Source: DATIXJ01 sp963714795 (lineage in GTDB: Bacteria; Bacteroidota; Ignavibacteria; UBA10030; SZUA-254). From it: a stretch of 64,000 nt of DNA. This document shows, in pieces, positions 8,492-17,516 of this stretch. Both the position numbers and the translations under genes were made by a program. Within the stretch, counting starts at the first letter, position 1; each line of letters begins with the position of its first letter. Location: assembly GCA_963714795.1 (NCBI GenBank), contig CAVQPS010000010.1, positions 558,001 through 622,000 of the forward strand, written 5' to 3'. Below the pieces are notes generated by a model. It saw nothing but the letters and a program-made list of their open reading frames with translations. It made no database searches and was not told the origin of the DNA.

Positions 8492-9705
8492 AAATTCTTT
8501 TTACACTACCGTACATTCCGGTACCGCTGACGTTCGGCGGAGCAATACGCGTTTCCCACATGATAAAAATCGCCGCCGAACATCATGATGTGACGATTTT
8601 AACATTCGGGACACCGGAAGAGGAACGTGCTTTACGGAAAGCCCTCGATATGAGAATAAAAGTTCACGTCGTTTCTGATCCCTGGGTCCGCAACTTCCGC
8701 CGTGCGGGACAACTTTACGCTCTTTTTACCAAACACAGCTTTTTTTACAAGCTCGTGGAAAGCAAAGAGATGAAAAGTATATTAGAACGCCTTCTTGCAG
8801 AAAACGATTTCGATATCGTTCAAACAGAATTTTCCCATACCGCAGCGTATGATCTTCCAACGAATGCAGTGAAAATTCTTGACACTCATAACGTGGAATA
8901 CGATAATTTCAGACGGATCTATGAAAACGCACATACACCATTGCGCCGGTTGCACTATTACCTTGAGTACAAGAAATTCTGTAATGAAGAGCAGGCTGCC
9001 TGCCGGCGATACGATTTCGTTTTTACGACATCCAAACGTGATAAAATAATTCTCGACGGAGATGTTCCCGAAATTCCAAAATACGTCATTCCAAACGGCG
9101 TCGACTCTTCCTATTTTATTCCATCGCAGGAAACGCCTGAACCATATTCTCTCGTCTTTACGGGGGCAATGTCCTACGTGCCAAATTACGACGGCGTGTT
9201 ATATTTTCTGGATGATATTTTCCCGCGCATCCTACAACAAGAACCAAAGGCAAAAATTTATATCGTCGGGAGTAAACCTCCGGGAATGCTACGCCGCCGG
9301 ACATCGGACAACATCATCGTCACGGATTACGTGGAAGACGTTCGACCGTATGTGTATCGTTCCAGCGTTTATGTCGTCCCGTTGCGAATGGGCGGCGGAA
9401 CCCGGCTCAAAGTTCTTGAAGCCATGGCGATGAAAAAACCGATCGTTACGACCAGTATTGGATGCGAAGGCATAGAAATCGTGAACGGCAATTCAGCAAT
9501 CATCGCTGATGAACCGCAGGAATTCGCAAACTCCGTGGTTCAGTTATTACGGAATGAGACGCTTCGTAAAAAAATTACCGACAACGGATACGAAATCATG
9601 CGGACCCAGTACGATTGGAAAATCATCGGTGAACAGGTACAAACTCTTTATCAAACGCTTTGCTCAAAACAAACACGGAACATTAAACAACGGATACCGG
9701 CATAA
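8488..9705 (+). CDS. GT4-family glycosyltransferase
   Basis: A 405-aa cytoplasmic GT-B fold glycosyltransferase (group 1). The N-terminal half carries a PYIPVPLTFGGAIR glycine loop typical of GT4 enzymes. The C-terminal half has the nucleotide-sugar region (VFTGAMSYVPNYDGV, MGGGTRLKVLEAMAMKKPIV) with the E-x7-E-like element. ATG 8488 overlaps the flippase stop by four bases (ATGA) and follows GAAGGAA. The larger open frame upstream is a shadow of the flippase. Donor and acceptor sugars cannot be read from sequence. Confidence 0.88.
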   Translation: MKILFTLPYIPVPLTFGGAIRVSHMIKIAAEHHDVTILTFGTPEEERALRKALDMRIKVHVVSDPWVRNFRRAGQLYALFTKHSFFYKLVESKEMKSILERLLAENDFDIVQTEFSHTAAYDLPTNAVKILDTHNVEYDNFRRIYENAHTPLRRLHYYLEYKKFCNEEQAACRRYDFVFTTSKRDKIILDGDVPEIPKYVIPNGVDSSYFIPSQETPEPYSLVFTGAMSYVPNYDGVLYFLDDIFPRILQQEPKAKIYIVGSKPPGMLRRRTSDNIIVTDYVEDVRPYVYRSSVYVVPLRMGGGTRLKVLEAMAMKKPIVTTSIGCEGIEIVNGNSAIIADEPQEFANSVVQLLRNETLRKKITDNGYEIMRTQYDWKIIGEQVQTLYQTLCSKQTRNIKQRIPA

Positions 9706-9708
9706 CAG

Positions 9709-10293
9709 ATGCATTTGTCTGAAACCATAACGCGAGCGCAAAACCGTTTGAAACGTCATTCATTCACTGAACACATCCGCGGCTTGTTACTCGCGCGAAA
9801 ATTTTCCAGGGCCGGAATCATTGTGGTCAGCGGCGGCTTTCCACCGCCCAAAGTAATCAACACCGGCGGGGAAATTTATGTTGACAATTGCCAATTCTAC
9901 TCCGGCGTTCGCTTGGAAGTCGGAACGCAAGCCGTCTTGCAGATCGGCAACGGAACATATTTAAACCGGAATACCGTGGTTATTGCAAACAAGCGTGTCG
10001 ATATCGGCCGGGACTGCAGGATTTCATGGGATGTCGTCATCATGGATTCAGATCTTCATACGCTTCCGGGAGAAGAATACGATCCCAGACCGGTGATTAT
10101 TGAAGACAACGTTTGGATAGGATGCCGCTGTATTATTCTCAAAGGCGTTCGCATCGGAACCGGCGCAATCATCGCCGCCGGTGCAGTAGTAACAAAAGAT
10201 ATTCCGCCTCATACCGTTGCGGGCGGCGTTCCGGCAAAAATTATACGTAATATCACACCATCAAATCGAGAGTTCGCGCATGAATCAAAATGA
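9709..10293 (+). CDS. Hexapeptide-repeat O-acetyltransferase
   Basis: A 194-aa left-handed beta-helix acyltransferase of the maltose/galactoside acetyltransferase (LbH) group. Hexapeptide repeats run from about residue 45 to the C-terminus, ending in the classic block VWIGCRCIILKGVRIGTGA, then IAAGAVVTKDIPPHTVAGGV and PAKIIR. The catalytic His typical of the family is present in MDSDLHTLPG. The enzyme probably acetylates a sugar of the repeat unit in the cytoplasm using acetyl-CoA. It lies 3 bp after the GT4 gene and overlaps the deacetylase by 14 bp. Confidence 0.88.
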   Translation: MHLSETITRAQNRLKRHSFTEHIRGLLLARKFSRAGIIVVSGGFPPPKVINTGGEIYVDNCQFYSGVRLEVGTQAVLQIGNGTYLNRNTVVIANKRVDIGRDCRISWDVVIMDSDLHTLPGEEYDPRPVIIEDNVWIGCRCIILKGVRIGTGAIIAAGAVVTKDIPPHTVAGGVPAKIIRNITPSNREFAHESK

Positions 10294-11176
10294 AGTGGGC
10301 ATGCTGAATAATCCCGGTGAGGGTAATCCTCAAAAAATCAAAGTGATCATGTACCACAGGGTGGTCAATGCAATAAGTCTAAGCCTCAGCTATCCGGAAT
10401 TGTGCATCCATGTTGATGCATTCCGGCATCATCTGAATCTTTTAGATCGGTGGGGATTTACTGCGATAACATTCGACGATTACCGGTTGTTTCAATCGGG
10501 AGAACTTAATCTTCCGAAGAAACCGGTTATCATTACTTTCGACGACGGATATGTGGATACGTATGAAGACGCTTTTCCAATCCTCCAGGAATTCGGTATG
10601 AAGGCAGTCGTTTTTGCGATGGGCGATCGTCAAATTAAAGCAAATTCTTGGGATTTGCATTCCTCGATCCCGGTCGGACCGTTGATGAGTGACGAACAAA
10701 TTATCGAACTCCATGCGGCCGGTTTTGAGATCGGTTCACATACCATGACGCATCCCAGACTGCATCAACTTTCGCATGAACAAGCATGGGACGAGATTTC
10801 CCGATCCCGCATGCGGTTGGAAATTCTGTTGAATGCACCGGTACGAACGTTTGCATTTCCGTATGGTTCCGTCACGGAAGATACAAAGAAAATGCTCCCG
10901 GATGCCGGGTATTCCATCGGATGCGCAACGCACTCCGGACCGCCGGTATTCGGCTCAGACCATTTTGAAATCCGTCGCACGTTGATGTCCGGTTCAATGG
11001 ATACTTTAAATATCGCCATGCGAATGCTTACGCTCTATGAATATTATTCATGGGCTCGCTGGAAAACAAAAATCGCGATCCTCGGAAAAGATGGTATCTC
11101 GTCCGATGACGAACACCGTTCTTTATTTAAATTGTTTCGACGGAAAAATTCGCGTAAGAAAATTGCTTATCAATGA
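10280..11176 (+). CDS. Polysaccharide deacetylase (CE4/NodB family)
   Basis: A 298-aa metal-dependent deacetylase. The NodB motifs are present: TFDDG with Asp88-Asp89 (catalytic base and metal ligand), SHTMTHP with metal-binding His154 and His158, and the FPYG element at about 193-196. No signal peptide is evident, so it may act on lipid-linked intermediates in the cytoplasm, or be exported by an unrecognised route. ATG 10280 overlaps the acetyltransferase by 14 bp. Deacetylases of this type are regular members of exosortase-associated EPS loci. The C-terminal 60 residues are basic. Confidence 0.88.
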   Translation: MNQNEVGMLNNPGEGNPQKIKVIMYHRVVNAISLSLSYPELCIHVDAFRHHLNLLDRWGFTAITFDDYRLFQSGELNLPKKPVIITFDDGYVDTYEDAFPILQEFGMKAVVFAMGDRQIKANSWDLHSSIPVGPLMSDEQIIELHAAGFEIGSHTMTHPRLHQLSHEQAWDEISRSRMRLEILLNAPVRTFAFPYGSVTEDTKKMLPDAGYSIGCATHSGPPVFGSDHFEIRRTLMSGSMDTLNIAMRMLTLYEYYSWARWKTKIAILGKDGISSDDEHRSLFKLFRRKNSRKKIAYQ

Positions 11177-12570
11177 AAATCATCGACCTGACAATTGAAC
11201 CTCTGGACGAACCGATGAATGACCCGGCAACAGACCATGATTCCGCAGAATTGACACTCAGCCTGATCACCAATCTGGCGGAGCTTCAATCATCGCGCGA
11301 AACATGGAATGATCTGGTCAAGGCATCATCAGCATCCATCTACCAGACAAACCAGTGGGCAGAATGCTGGTGGAAACATTTTGGAAATCGAAAGGGTCAA
11401 ACGCTCCATTGTCTGACTGCTTTCCATCAGGATAAAATGGTCGGTATTTTGCCTCTCTATAAAGAGCAGGTTTCTTCCTGGGGATCGATTGTGCGGACAC
11501 GCCTGGGATTCATCGGCGAAGGAGATGCGTATCATACATCGTCCGGTATGTTTTTCGATAATGGACCGAGCGATTATCTCGACATCATCGTTCTGCCGGA
11601 ATTTGAAACACCCGTCTGTCGCCTATTTATCGATTATCTCCTTGAACTAAAACTTCAAATCGATTCGATTGATTTTGTCAACGTTCCGGAAATGAGCATT
11701 CTAAAAACACATTTTGTTCCGGAGTTCCAACGACGCGGAGTGTTTTGTCAGGTACGACAAGCGGATATTTGTCCATACCTCACTCTTCCCGATTCGCTGG
11801 AAAAATATTTTCAGTCTCTGAGCGCCAGTGTACGCCGTCGGTTGAATCAGGCTCAACGGGCATCAACGGAAGAATCGTTATATACAATAAAGAAATCCGC
11901 CACGCTGAAAGAATGTGAAGATGTGCTGGATCGTATCATAACATTGCATCAACAACGGTGGAACCGTATAGGTTTTCCCGGATTGTTTGCCGACAAACGT
12001 TTCACGGCATTCCAGTTCGACATCCTCCGGCTATTCCATGAAAATGGATGGCTCTGGTGCAAAACGGCAAACACGAACGATTCTTGCATCGCTGCACGGC
12101 TTGCATTTCAATTCGGAAACCGATTCTACGATTACTTGTCCGGATTCGACGATTCGGCGGTTGCCGCAAAACGCCGGCCCGGATTAGCATTGCTTCTTTC
12201 AATGATACAAGATGGTATGATGCAACACTATACCGTCGTGGACTTTTTACGCGGCGATGAACCGTATAAATTCGAACTCACGGAACAATCGCGATACAAT
12301 TGGAACATAACCATCCGGTTATCCGTTCGAAAATCGAATTTTCTTCGGTCGAAAGTATCAGATAAAATTCGTTTGGGAATATTCCTGGCGAAACGGGAAC
12401 GGATATTATTCGGTGTCCAATTCCGCCAGCACGGCTTCCCCCGGTGTATTGTTCGCTATATACAATTCAGAACCCCCCGGCTTCGTCGAAAAATGACATC
12501 GGTTTTGTCTCAATCCGGTAAAAATCCGAACGACTCCGGTCACGAGCAACCGAACAATGTAAATTCGTAA
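11173..12570 (+). CDS. FemAB/GNAT-fold acyltransferase (BcsL/CelD-like), first of three
   Basis: A 465-aa protein of the Acetyltransf_6 (BcsL/CelD, FemAB-like) family. It contains the N-terminal signature YQTNQWAECWWKHF, the LPLYKE strand, and the C-terminal FDDSAVAAKRRPGLALLL and VVDFLRGDEPYKFEL segments; the last is diagnostic and recurs in the copy at 15339. FemAB relatives transfer amino acids from tRNA or acyl groups from thioesters onto cell-wall or polysaccharide amino groups. After the deacetylase, a free amino sugar is a plausible acceptor. ATGA overlap (11173-11176) with the deacetylase. Confidence 0.82.
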   Translation: MKIIDLTIEPLDEPMNDPATDHDSAELTLSLITNLAELQSSRETWNDLVKASSASIYQTNQWAECWWKHFGNRKGQTLHCLTAFHQDKMVGILPLYKEQVSSWGSIVRTRLGFIGEGDAYHTSSGMFFDNGPSDYLDIIVLPEFETPVCRLFIDYLLELKLQIDSIDFVNVPEMSILKTHFVPEFQRRGVFCQVRQADICPYLTLPDSLEKYFQSLSASVRRRLNQAQRASTEESLYTIKKSATLKECEDVLDRIITLHQQRWNRIGFPGLFADKRFTAFQFDILRLFHENGWLWCKTANTNDSCIAARLAFQFGNRFYDYLSGFDDSAVAAKRRPGLALLLSMIQDGMMQHYTVVDFLRGDEPYKFELTEQSRYNWNITIRLSVRKSNFLRSKVSDKIRLGIFLAKRERILFGVQFRQHGFPRCIVRYIQFRTPRLRRKMTSVLSQSGKNPNDSGHEQPNNVNS

Positions 12571-12580
12571 TCCTTCAATC

Positions 12581-13699
12581 ATGAAAACACTGACACTATT
12601 AACAACCGGGCTGTTACGTTCCGATCCGCGCAAAGAAGCGGCAGACGAATATCCTCGCGCGTCTTTGTACGAACAAATGATCGATACGGATATGCTCGAC
12701 GAACAGTTTCTCGAAAACGCTCCGCGATGGAGACGCCGGATCTACAAATATCTTCCGAAAGTTTCGGCACAAGTGATTGAGGCATATTGTATCTGCAAAC
12801 GGTATGACGTGGTTATTTCCTGGTCGGATCCTCACACGCTTCTTTTTGCTGCATTGCTCAAACTGACCGGCAGACGGGTTCCGTTTGTCGCCCTGATGTT
12901 TTGGATTTCAAAACCGAAAAAAGCGGCAATATTAAAACGGGTATATTCCCACATCGATACGATTGTCCTGTGGACTTCCGCGCACAAAGATTTTGCAATC
13001 AACACTCTCGGCATTCCTCCGACAAAAATCCGGTTCATCCCGTATTACGTCGATCAGCAGTTTTGGAGACCGATGCCCGGCGACGATGATACGATTTCTT
13101 CCGTGGGTATTGAAATGCGTGACTACCCGACACTGATTGAAGCGATGCGAGGACTCGATATCAAGTGCCATATTGCCGCCGGGCACGCGCGTGGAAGGTT
13201 TTTTTCTACGGTGTCAGCAATTTATAACCATGGTCCCCTGCCCGCGAATGTCACGGTCGGCAAACTCGGAGCGACCGAATTACGGGCATTATACGCGCGG
13301 TCCCGATTTGTCGTCATTCCACTCCTGCCGTCGGAATCGGATAACGGGTTGACCACAATTTTGGAAGCAATGGCAATGGGAAAGGCGGTTATCTGTTCGC
13401 GAACCGCCGGGCAACGTGATGTTATTCAGGACGGAAAAACGGGGATCTTTGTCCCGCAAGGTGATCCGAAAGCCTTACGCGACGCAATCCACTATTTATA
13501 TTCCCATCCGGAAGAGGCACAACGCATGGGAATTGCCGGAAGAAAATATATTGAAACTCATAACACATGGGAACAGTTCATCGATAACATAAAATCGTTC
13601 AGCGAGGAACTGGTCAAGAAACCGATCGAATCTCATGCGACACCTTATAATAGCACGTCAGCGAGGAAACATGCAACTGGTACATCAATATCTTCTTGA
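12581..13699 (+). CDS. GT4-family glycosyltransferase, second
   Basis: A 372-aa GT-B glycosyltransferase. The C-terminal donor-binding half is clear: LLPSESDNGLTTILEAMAMG, followed by AVICSRTAGQRDVIQDG and TGIFVPQGDPKALRDAI. This is the standard GT4 arrangement with the E-x7-E pair. The N-terminal half lacks the usual glycine-rich loop and begins MKTLTLLTTGLLRSDPRK, so the acceptor side is divergent. It overlaps the ligase gene by 29 bp, implying coupled translation. Confidence 0.85.
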   Translation: MKTLTLLTTGLLRSDPRKEAADEYPRASLYEQMIDTDMLDEQFLENAPRWRRRIYKYLPKVSAQVIEAYCICKRYDVVISWSDPHTLLFAALLKLTGRRVPFVALMFWISKPKKAAILKRVYSHIDTIVLWTSAHKDFAINTLGIPPTKIRFIPYYVDQQFWRPMPGDDDTISSVGIEMRDYPTLIEAMRGLDIKCHIAAGHARGRFFSTVSAIYNHGPLPANVTVGKLGATELRALYARSRFVVIPLLPSESDNGLTTILEAMAMGKAVICSRTAGQRDVIQDGKTGIFVPQGDPKALRDAIHYLYSHPEEAQRMGIAGRKYIETHNTWEQFIDNIKSFSEELVKKPIESHATPYNSTSARKHATGTSISS

Positions 13700-15254
13700 G
13701 TCGGGCCGCCGGTATCCGGAACGACGCGCGCTCATTTCCGAAAATCGGGAAATGACGTATTCATCACTCATCGCGAATATTCACGCATTGGGCGACGTTT
13801 GTATTGTCGAAGGTCTGAAAAAAGGCGATCGCGTTCTCATCCTGCTGCATGATAAAATTGAATTCACGATTGCGGCATACGCCGTTATGCGTGTCGGCGG
13901 CATTGCGGTTCCGATAACGGAAAGAACATCACTGGAAACCATTCGATTTATTACCAAAGATTGCTCGCCATTTGCCGTGATTACAAGTCATACGGACTTA
14001 CTTCACTATCCGCTATTACGCGACAAATTAAGCTGCCATTTTCTTTTCATAGACGAAACCGTTCAATCAAAACCGCACTCCCTTTCTGTGTACAGTTCTT
14101 CCGACCACATCGAATCGAACGAATCTGCGAACCACATTGCTAAATTAATGAGATTGACGGAAAGCGACGACGCCTTAATCTTATATACAGCCAATCTCGA
14201 CGGCCATCTGCGTGGCGCCGTCTTCACTCATAAAAGCTTGATACGAAGTTCTCTGGCGATCAATTCACTCACCGGAATCAGTCATACTCTGTGCGAGCTC
14301 ATCATGCTTCCGGTTTCTCAATCAATGGGTTTCGGACGATTACGCAACGTTCTTTTTGCCGGTGGAACGGCCGTCCTTTTTCAGGACCAGGTTTCTCCGA
14401 CAGAACAATTGATCCGTCACATGCTGGAACTTTCCTGCACCGGCATTTCCGCAACGCAACAATTTCTTGCTTCCATACAGGAATTCTGCGGCGAAACGTT
14501 CGTACAACAAATCGGCAAACAGATTCATCTTGTCGAATTCGGTACGGCATCCATCACCGCTGAAGAAAAGAAACACATCACGGAAACATTTCCCGACGCA
14601 CATATTTATCTTCATTACGGTTTGACGGAAGTCCCGCGCAGTACGTATATGAATTTCCAACAGGATCGGCGAAGAAACCAAACGATGGGCCGCCCGGCAC
14701 CGTACGCGGACATCTTCATCGTCGATGAAACGGGTAACCGGTTAGCGAAAGGACAGGCCGGACAGATTGTTATCAGTGGTGAGCACAGTTTTTCCGGATA
14801 CTGGCATAACACTAACGGATTTTCAAAACCGGAATTACCGCTTTCGTTCAATACCGGCGACATCGGATTTTTAGATAAGGAAGGGTATCTTTGTGTTCTC
14901 GGCAGAAAAGATGAAATAATCAACATGGGCGGGCTTAAAATTTCACCCGTTGAAGTAGAAGAAAAAATCCATGAGATATATCCCGATATTGAAATTTGTG
15001 TGGTCGGCTTGCCCGATCCGGCGGGAATCGTCGGTGAAATCCCCGTCCTCTGTTGCATTGCAGATAACGGTAAAAAAATTATTTCATCCGAACTTTCGTC
15101 CAGTCTTTCGAATCGTTTAGAAAAAGATAAGATACCGCGCATCGTCTATCGTGTCGACCGGTTTCCAAGAATTAATAATGTTATTGCACGCCATGAATTA
15201 CGCAAGCAACTGATTGAAGGAACCGTACAATCCGTTGGACACGGAATTTCCTGA
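13671..15254 (+). CDS. ANL-superfamily AMP-dependent ligase-like protein with degenerate motifs
   Basis: A 527-aa protein with the full length and order of an acyl-CoA synthetase/AMP ligase. The A5 motif YGLTE (316-320), TGD (395-397) and the GRKDEIINMGGLKISPVEVEE hinge are intact. The ATP P-loop, normally YTSGTTG-PKG, reads YTANLDGHLRG (172-182). The A10 catalytic lysine (NGK) is replaced in FPRINNVIARHEL (498-510). Two key elements of adenylation are therefore missing, and it may be catalytically dead or carry out only a thioester-type half reaction. GAGGAAAC precedes ATG 13671. AMP-forming ligases of this kind are regular companions of FemAB-like proteins in exosortase-type EPS loci. Confidence 0.8.
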   Translation: MQLVHQYLLESGRRYPERRALISENREMTYSSLIANIHALGDVCIVEGLKKGDRVLILLHDKIEFTIAAYAVMRVGGIAVPITERTSLETIRFITKDCSPFAVITSHTDLLHYPLLRDKLSCHFLFIDETVQSKPHSLSVYSSSDHIESNESANHIAKLMRLTESDDALILYTANLDGHLRGAVFTHKSLIRSSLAINSLTGISHTLCELIMLPVSQSMGFGRLRNVLFAGGTAVLFQDQVSPTEQLIRHMLELSCTGISATQQFLASIQEFCGETFVQQIGKQIHLVEFGTASITAEEKKHITETFPDAHIYLHYGLTEVPRSTYMNFQQDRRRNQTMGRPAPYADIFIVDETGNRLAKGQAGQIVISGEHSFSGYWHNTNGFSKPELPLSFNTGDIGFLDKEGYLCVLGRKDEIINMGGLKISPVEVEEKIHEIYPDIEICVVGLPDPAGIVGEIPVLCCIADNGKKIISSELSSSLSNRLEKDKIPRIVYRVDRFPRINNVIARHELRKQLIEGTVQSVGHGIS

Positions 15255-15338
15255 AATAGCAGATCGTTCACAGTGAATATCATAACAAATATTATTGAAG
15301 ATTTTTCAAAGCAGTCAGAATTGAAATTATAATACTAC

Positions 15339-17516
15339 ATGACATTAATTCCAAGCTCAACGCCGACAAATACTGCAACGGGAACACGCGAAACGTCTGA
15401 TGTAACAGATCAGATCCAATGCTCTGTGCGTGTTATTTCATCAACCTCAGAGTTTGACGGTTTGGAAGAACCGTGGAATAAACTGTTAGACCAGGCGGAT
15501 TCGACAATTTATCAGACATTCGAATGGCAACGAACCTGGTGGGAATATTTTGCACAATCTTCCGATAGTTTATTTATCCTGCTCTTTGAATCCGACAATA
15601 ACATCATCGGCATTGCACCGTTGTACCGGCGGACAAAAAAAATCTTCGGCACCGCACCGGTAGTGCATATTCAATTTATCGCCAATGGTCTCTCGGATTA
15701 TATCGATTGTATCATTCAATCGGGATATGAAGAAATCATTTACAAAGAATTTATCCGTTTTCTTCAATCTCATGCCCGCGAGTGGGATGTTCTCGATATC
15801 GAAGATGTGAATGAATCATCCGCAATCATTACAAGCTTTCTTCCTCTGTTGAAAAACGCCGGCATTCGAACCTATCAATACCAGGGAAATGTCTGCCCGC
15901 AAATTGCATTGCCCGCTGCCGGCGAACCGCTTGCAAAAAGCATGGGTCCGTCAAAAAGCGATCACTTCAAACGAAAATTCAAACGGTTACAACAGAGTTT
16001 CAATGCGACCGTTGAGGTCATTCAACACGAAACGGACGATATCCGAAAAGGAATCGATCATTTTGCCCGCATCCACGGTGAACGGTGGAACAGTCTCGGC
16101 TACCCGAGCGCGTTCGACGATGAACACCAAAAAGTATTTCACGAAGAGTTCTCCAAAAAATTCGCACGACGCGGCTGGTTAAGAATGTATTTTCTGAACG
16201 TCGATGAAAAACCGGTAGCGGTCAGCTTTACTTTCCATTACAACAAGCGGGTCTATATGTATCACAGCAACGCACATGGATCTGAAGAAGTGATGAAGTG
16301 CAGCCCCGGATTCCTTATCCGTAATATCGCCATGGTCGGCGGCATCAACGAGGGATTGAGTATTTTCGATTATTTACGCGGCGACGAGCCGTACAAATAT
16401 AAAGAATGGAATGCAACCAACAGCAAAAACTATCTGGTACGGTTATCATCTCCGTCCGGATTTTTACGTCTACGGCTCTTGTTATTTTTAACTCGAGAAT
16501 TTTTTCAGAAAGCATCCGTACGAACTCGACGTGAATTATTTGAATTCAAACGGTTTACGATTATCAAACCGCGAACAATCTTTGAAAAATTCGGTTACGT
16601 TGTCATTAAAGTCACAAATTTGTTTATTCTCGGGTACAATTTTACTGTGCGCCATGTACCGATTGAAGCAGTCCACAAACTCCAGGTGAAACAGCGGTCG
16701 GCACATGAGGAGCTGTTCAATGAATCATCGAATAACTCTGAACAACGATTGACGATAACGGAAAAAATCCGGATAGGACTCAGTCGTTTTGTCCGCGAAT
16801 TCCGGCAGAACCGCCTTCTTGCCCGTTATCGTCGGTACCGCTACGGTCAAAAGGTTGTTGCAGAAATCGACTCTCCGATCTCGGGAAAAATTTGCGTCGC
16901 TGATTTCGGGCCGGAACGCCAGCTTACCATAAACGGTAAGATACAATCGCTGGCTATTCAACGGGGATCGTGGAATGAAGTGCGAAGAGAATATTGGGGT
17001 CAAATATTGGAATCACCGTTTCGTTCTCCTTCCGGTTCCACTATTCTCCTTCTGGGACTCGGCGGCGGTTCCATACTCAAACTGCTTCATGAAGACACTC
17101 ATCCGGCACAGATAACTGTCATTGAAAAAGATCCTCAGATTGTTGAAGTTGCAAAACAGTATTTCGGACTGGATCAAATTCCAAATGTCGAGCTTTCCAT
17201 CGGCGATGTCCGGACCACACTGAAACGGATGCAGGCCGCCGGTACAAAATTCGATCTGATTATCGACGATATCTTCACTGATCCGGCAAGTACAACAAAA
17301 GATCAAGATCTCGCACTGATTAAACAATATTCCGCCCTGCTTCAACCGAACGGTTCTCTTGTTCTCCAAAAATCGATAAGCGATAACGTGAAAATTGAAC
17401 GCGTTCAGCAGCTTGCGGATTCATTACAACAATTACAATATACCGTCGTTATCAAACAGGTACACCAGCGATGGCAGAATGATATCCTGTATTGTCAACC
17501 GACTCAACAGCCATGA
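15339..17516 (+). CDS. FemAB/GNAT acyltransferase fused to a spermidine-synthase-like domain
   Basis: A 725-aa two-domain protein. Residues about 30-385 match the FemAB/BcsL Acetyltransf_6 family: IYQTFEWQRTWWEYF, APLYRR and FDYLRGDEPYKYKEWN. A basic linker follows. Residues about 505-720 form a Rossmann methyltransferase domain of the spermidine-synthase type: ILLLGLGGGSILKLL (SAM or decarboxylated-SAM loop), VIEKDPQIVEVAKQYF (ribose acid), IGDVRTTLKR, then KFDLIIDDIFTDP at the usual active-site position. I know of no common family with this arrangement. It could add a polyamine- or acyl-type decoration, but the reaction is unknown. The gene lies 84 bp after the ligase and shares ATGA with the next gene. 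Confidence 0.8.
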   Translation: MTLIPSSTPTNTATGTRETSDVTDQIQCSVRVISSTSEFDGLEEPWNKLLDQADSTIYQTFEWQRTWWEYFAQSSDSLFILLFESDNNIIGIAPLYRRTKKIFGTAPVVHIQFIANGLSDYIDCIIQSGYEEIIYKEFIRFLQSHAREWDVLDIEDVNESSAIITSFLPLLKNAGIRTYQYQGNVCPQIALPAAGEPLAKSMGPSKSDHFKRKFKRLQQSFNATVEVIQHETDDIRKGIDHFARIHGERWNSLGYPSAFDDEHQKVFHEEFSKKFARRGWLRMYFLNVDEKPVAVSFTFHYNKRVYMYHSNAHGSEEVMKCSPGFLIRNIAMVGGINEGLSIFDYLRGDEPYKYKEWNATNSKNYLVRLSSPSGFLRLRLLLFLTREFFQKASVRTRRELFEFKRFTIIKPRTIFEKFGYVVIKVTNLFILGYNFTVRHVPIEAVHKLQVKQRSAHEELFNESSNNSEQRLTITEKIRIGLSRFVREFRQNRLLARYRRYRYGQKVVAEIDSPISGKICVADFGPERQLTINGKIQSLAIQRGSWNEVRREYWGQILESPFRSPSGSTILLLGLGGGSILKLLHEDTHPAQITVIEKDPQIVEVAKQYFGLDQIPNVELSIGDVRTTLKRMQAAGTKFDLIIDDIFTDPASTTKDQDLALIKQYSALLQPNGSLVLQKSISDNVKIERVQQLADSLQQLQYTVVIKQVHQRWQNDILYCQPTQQP

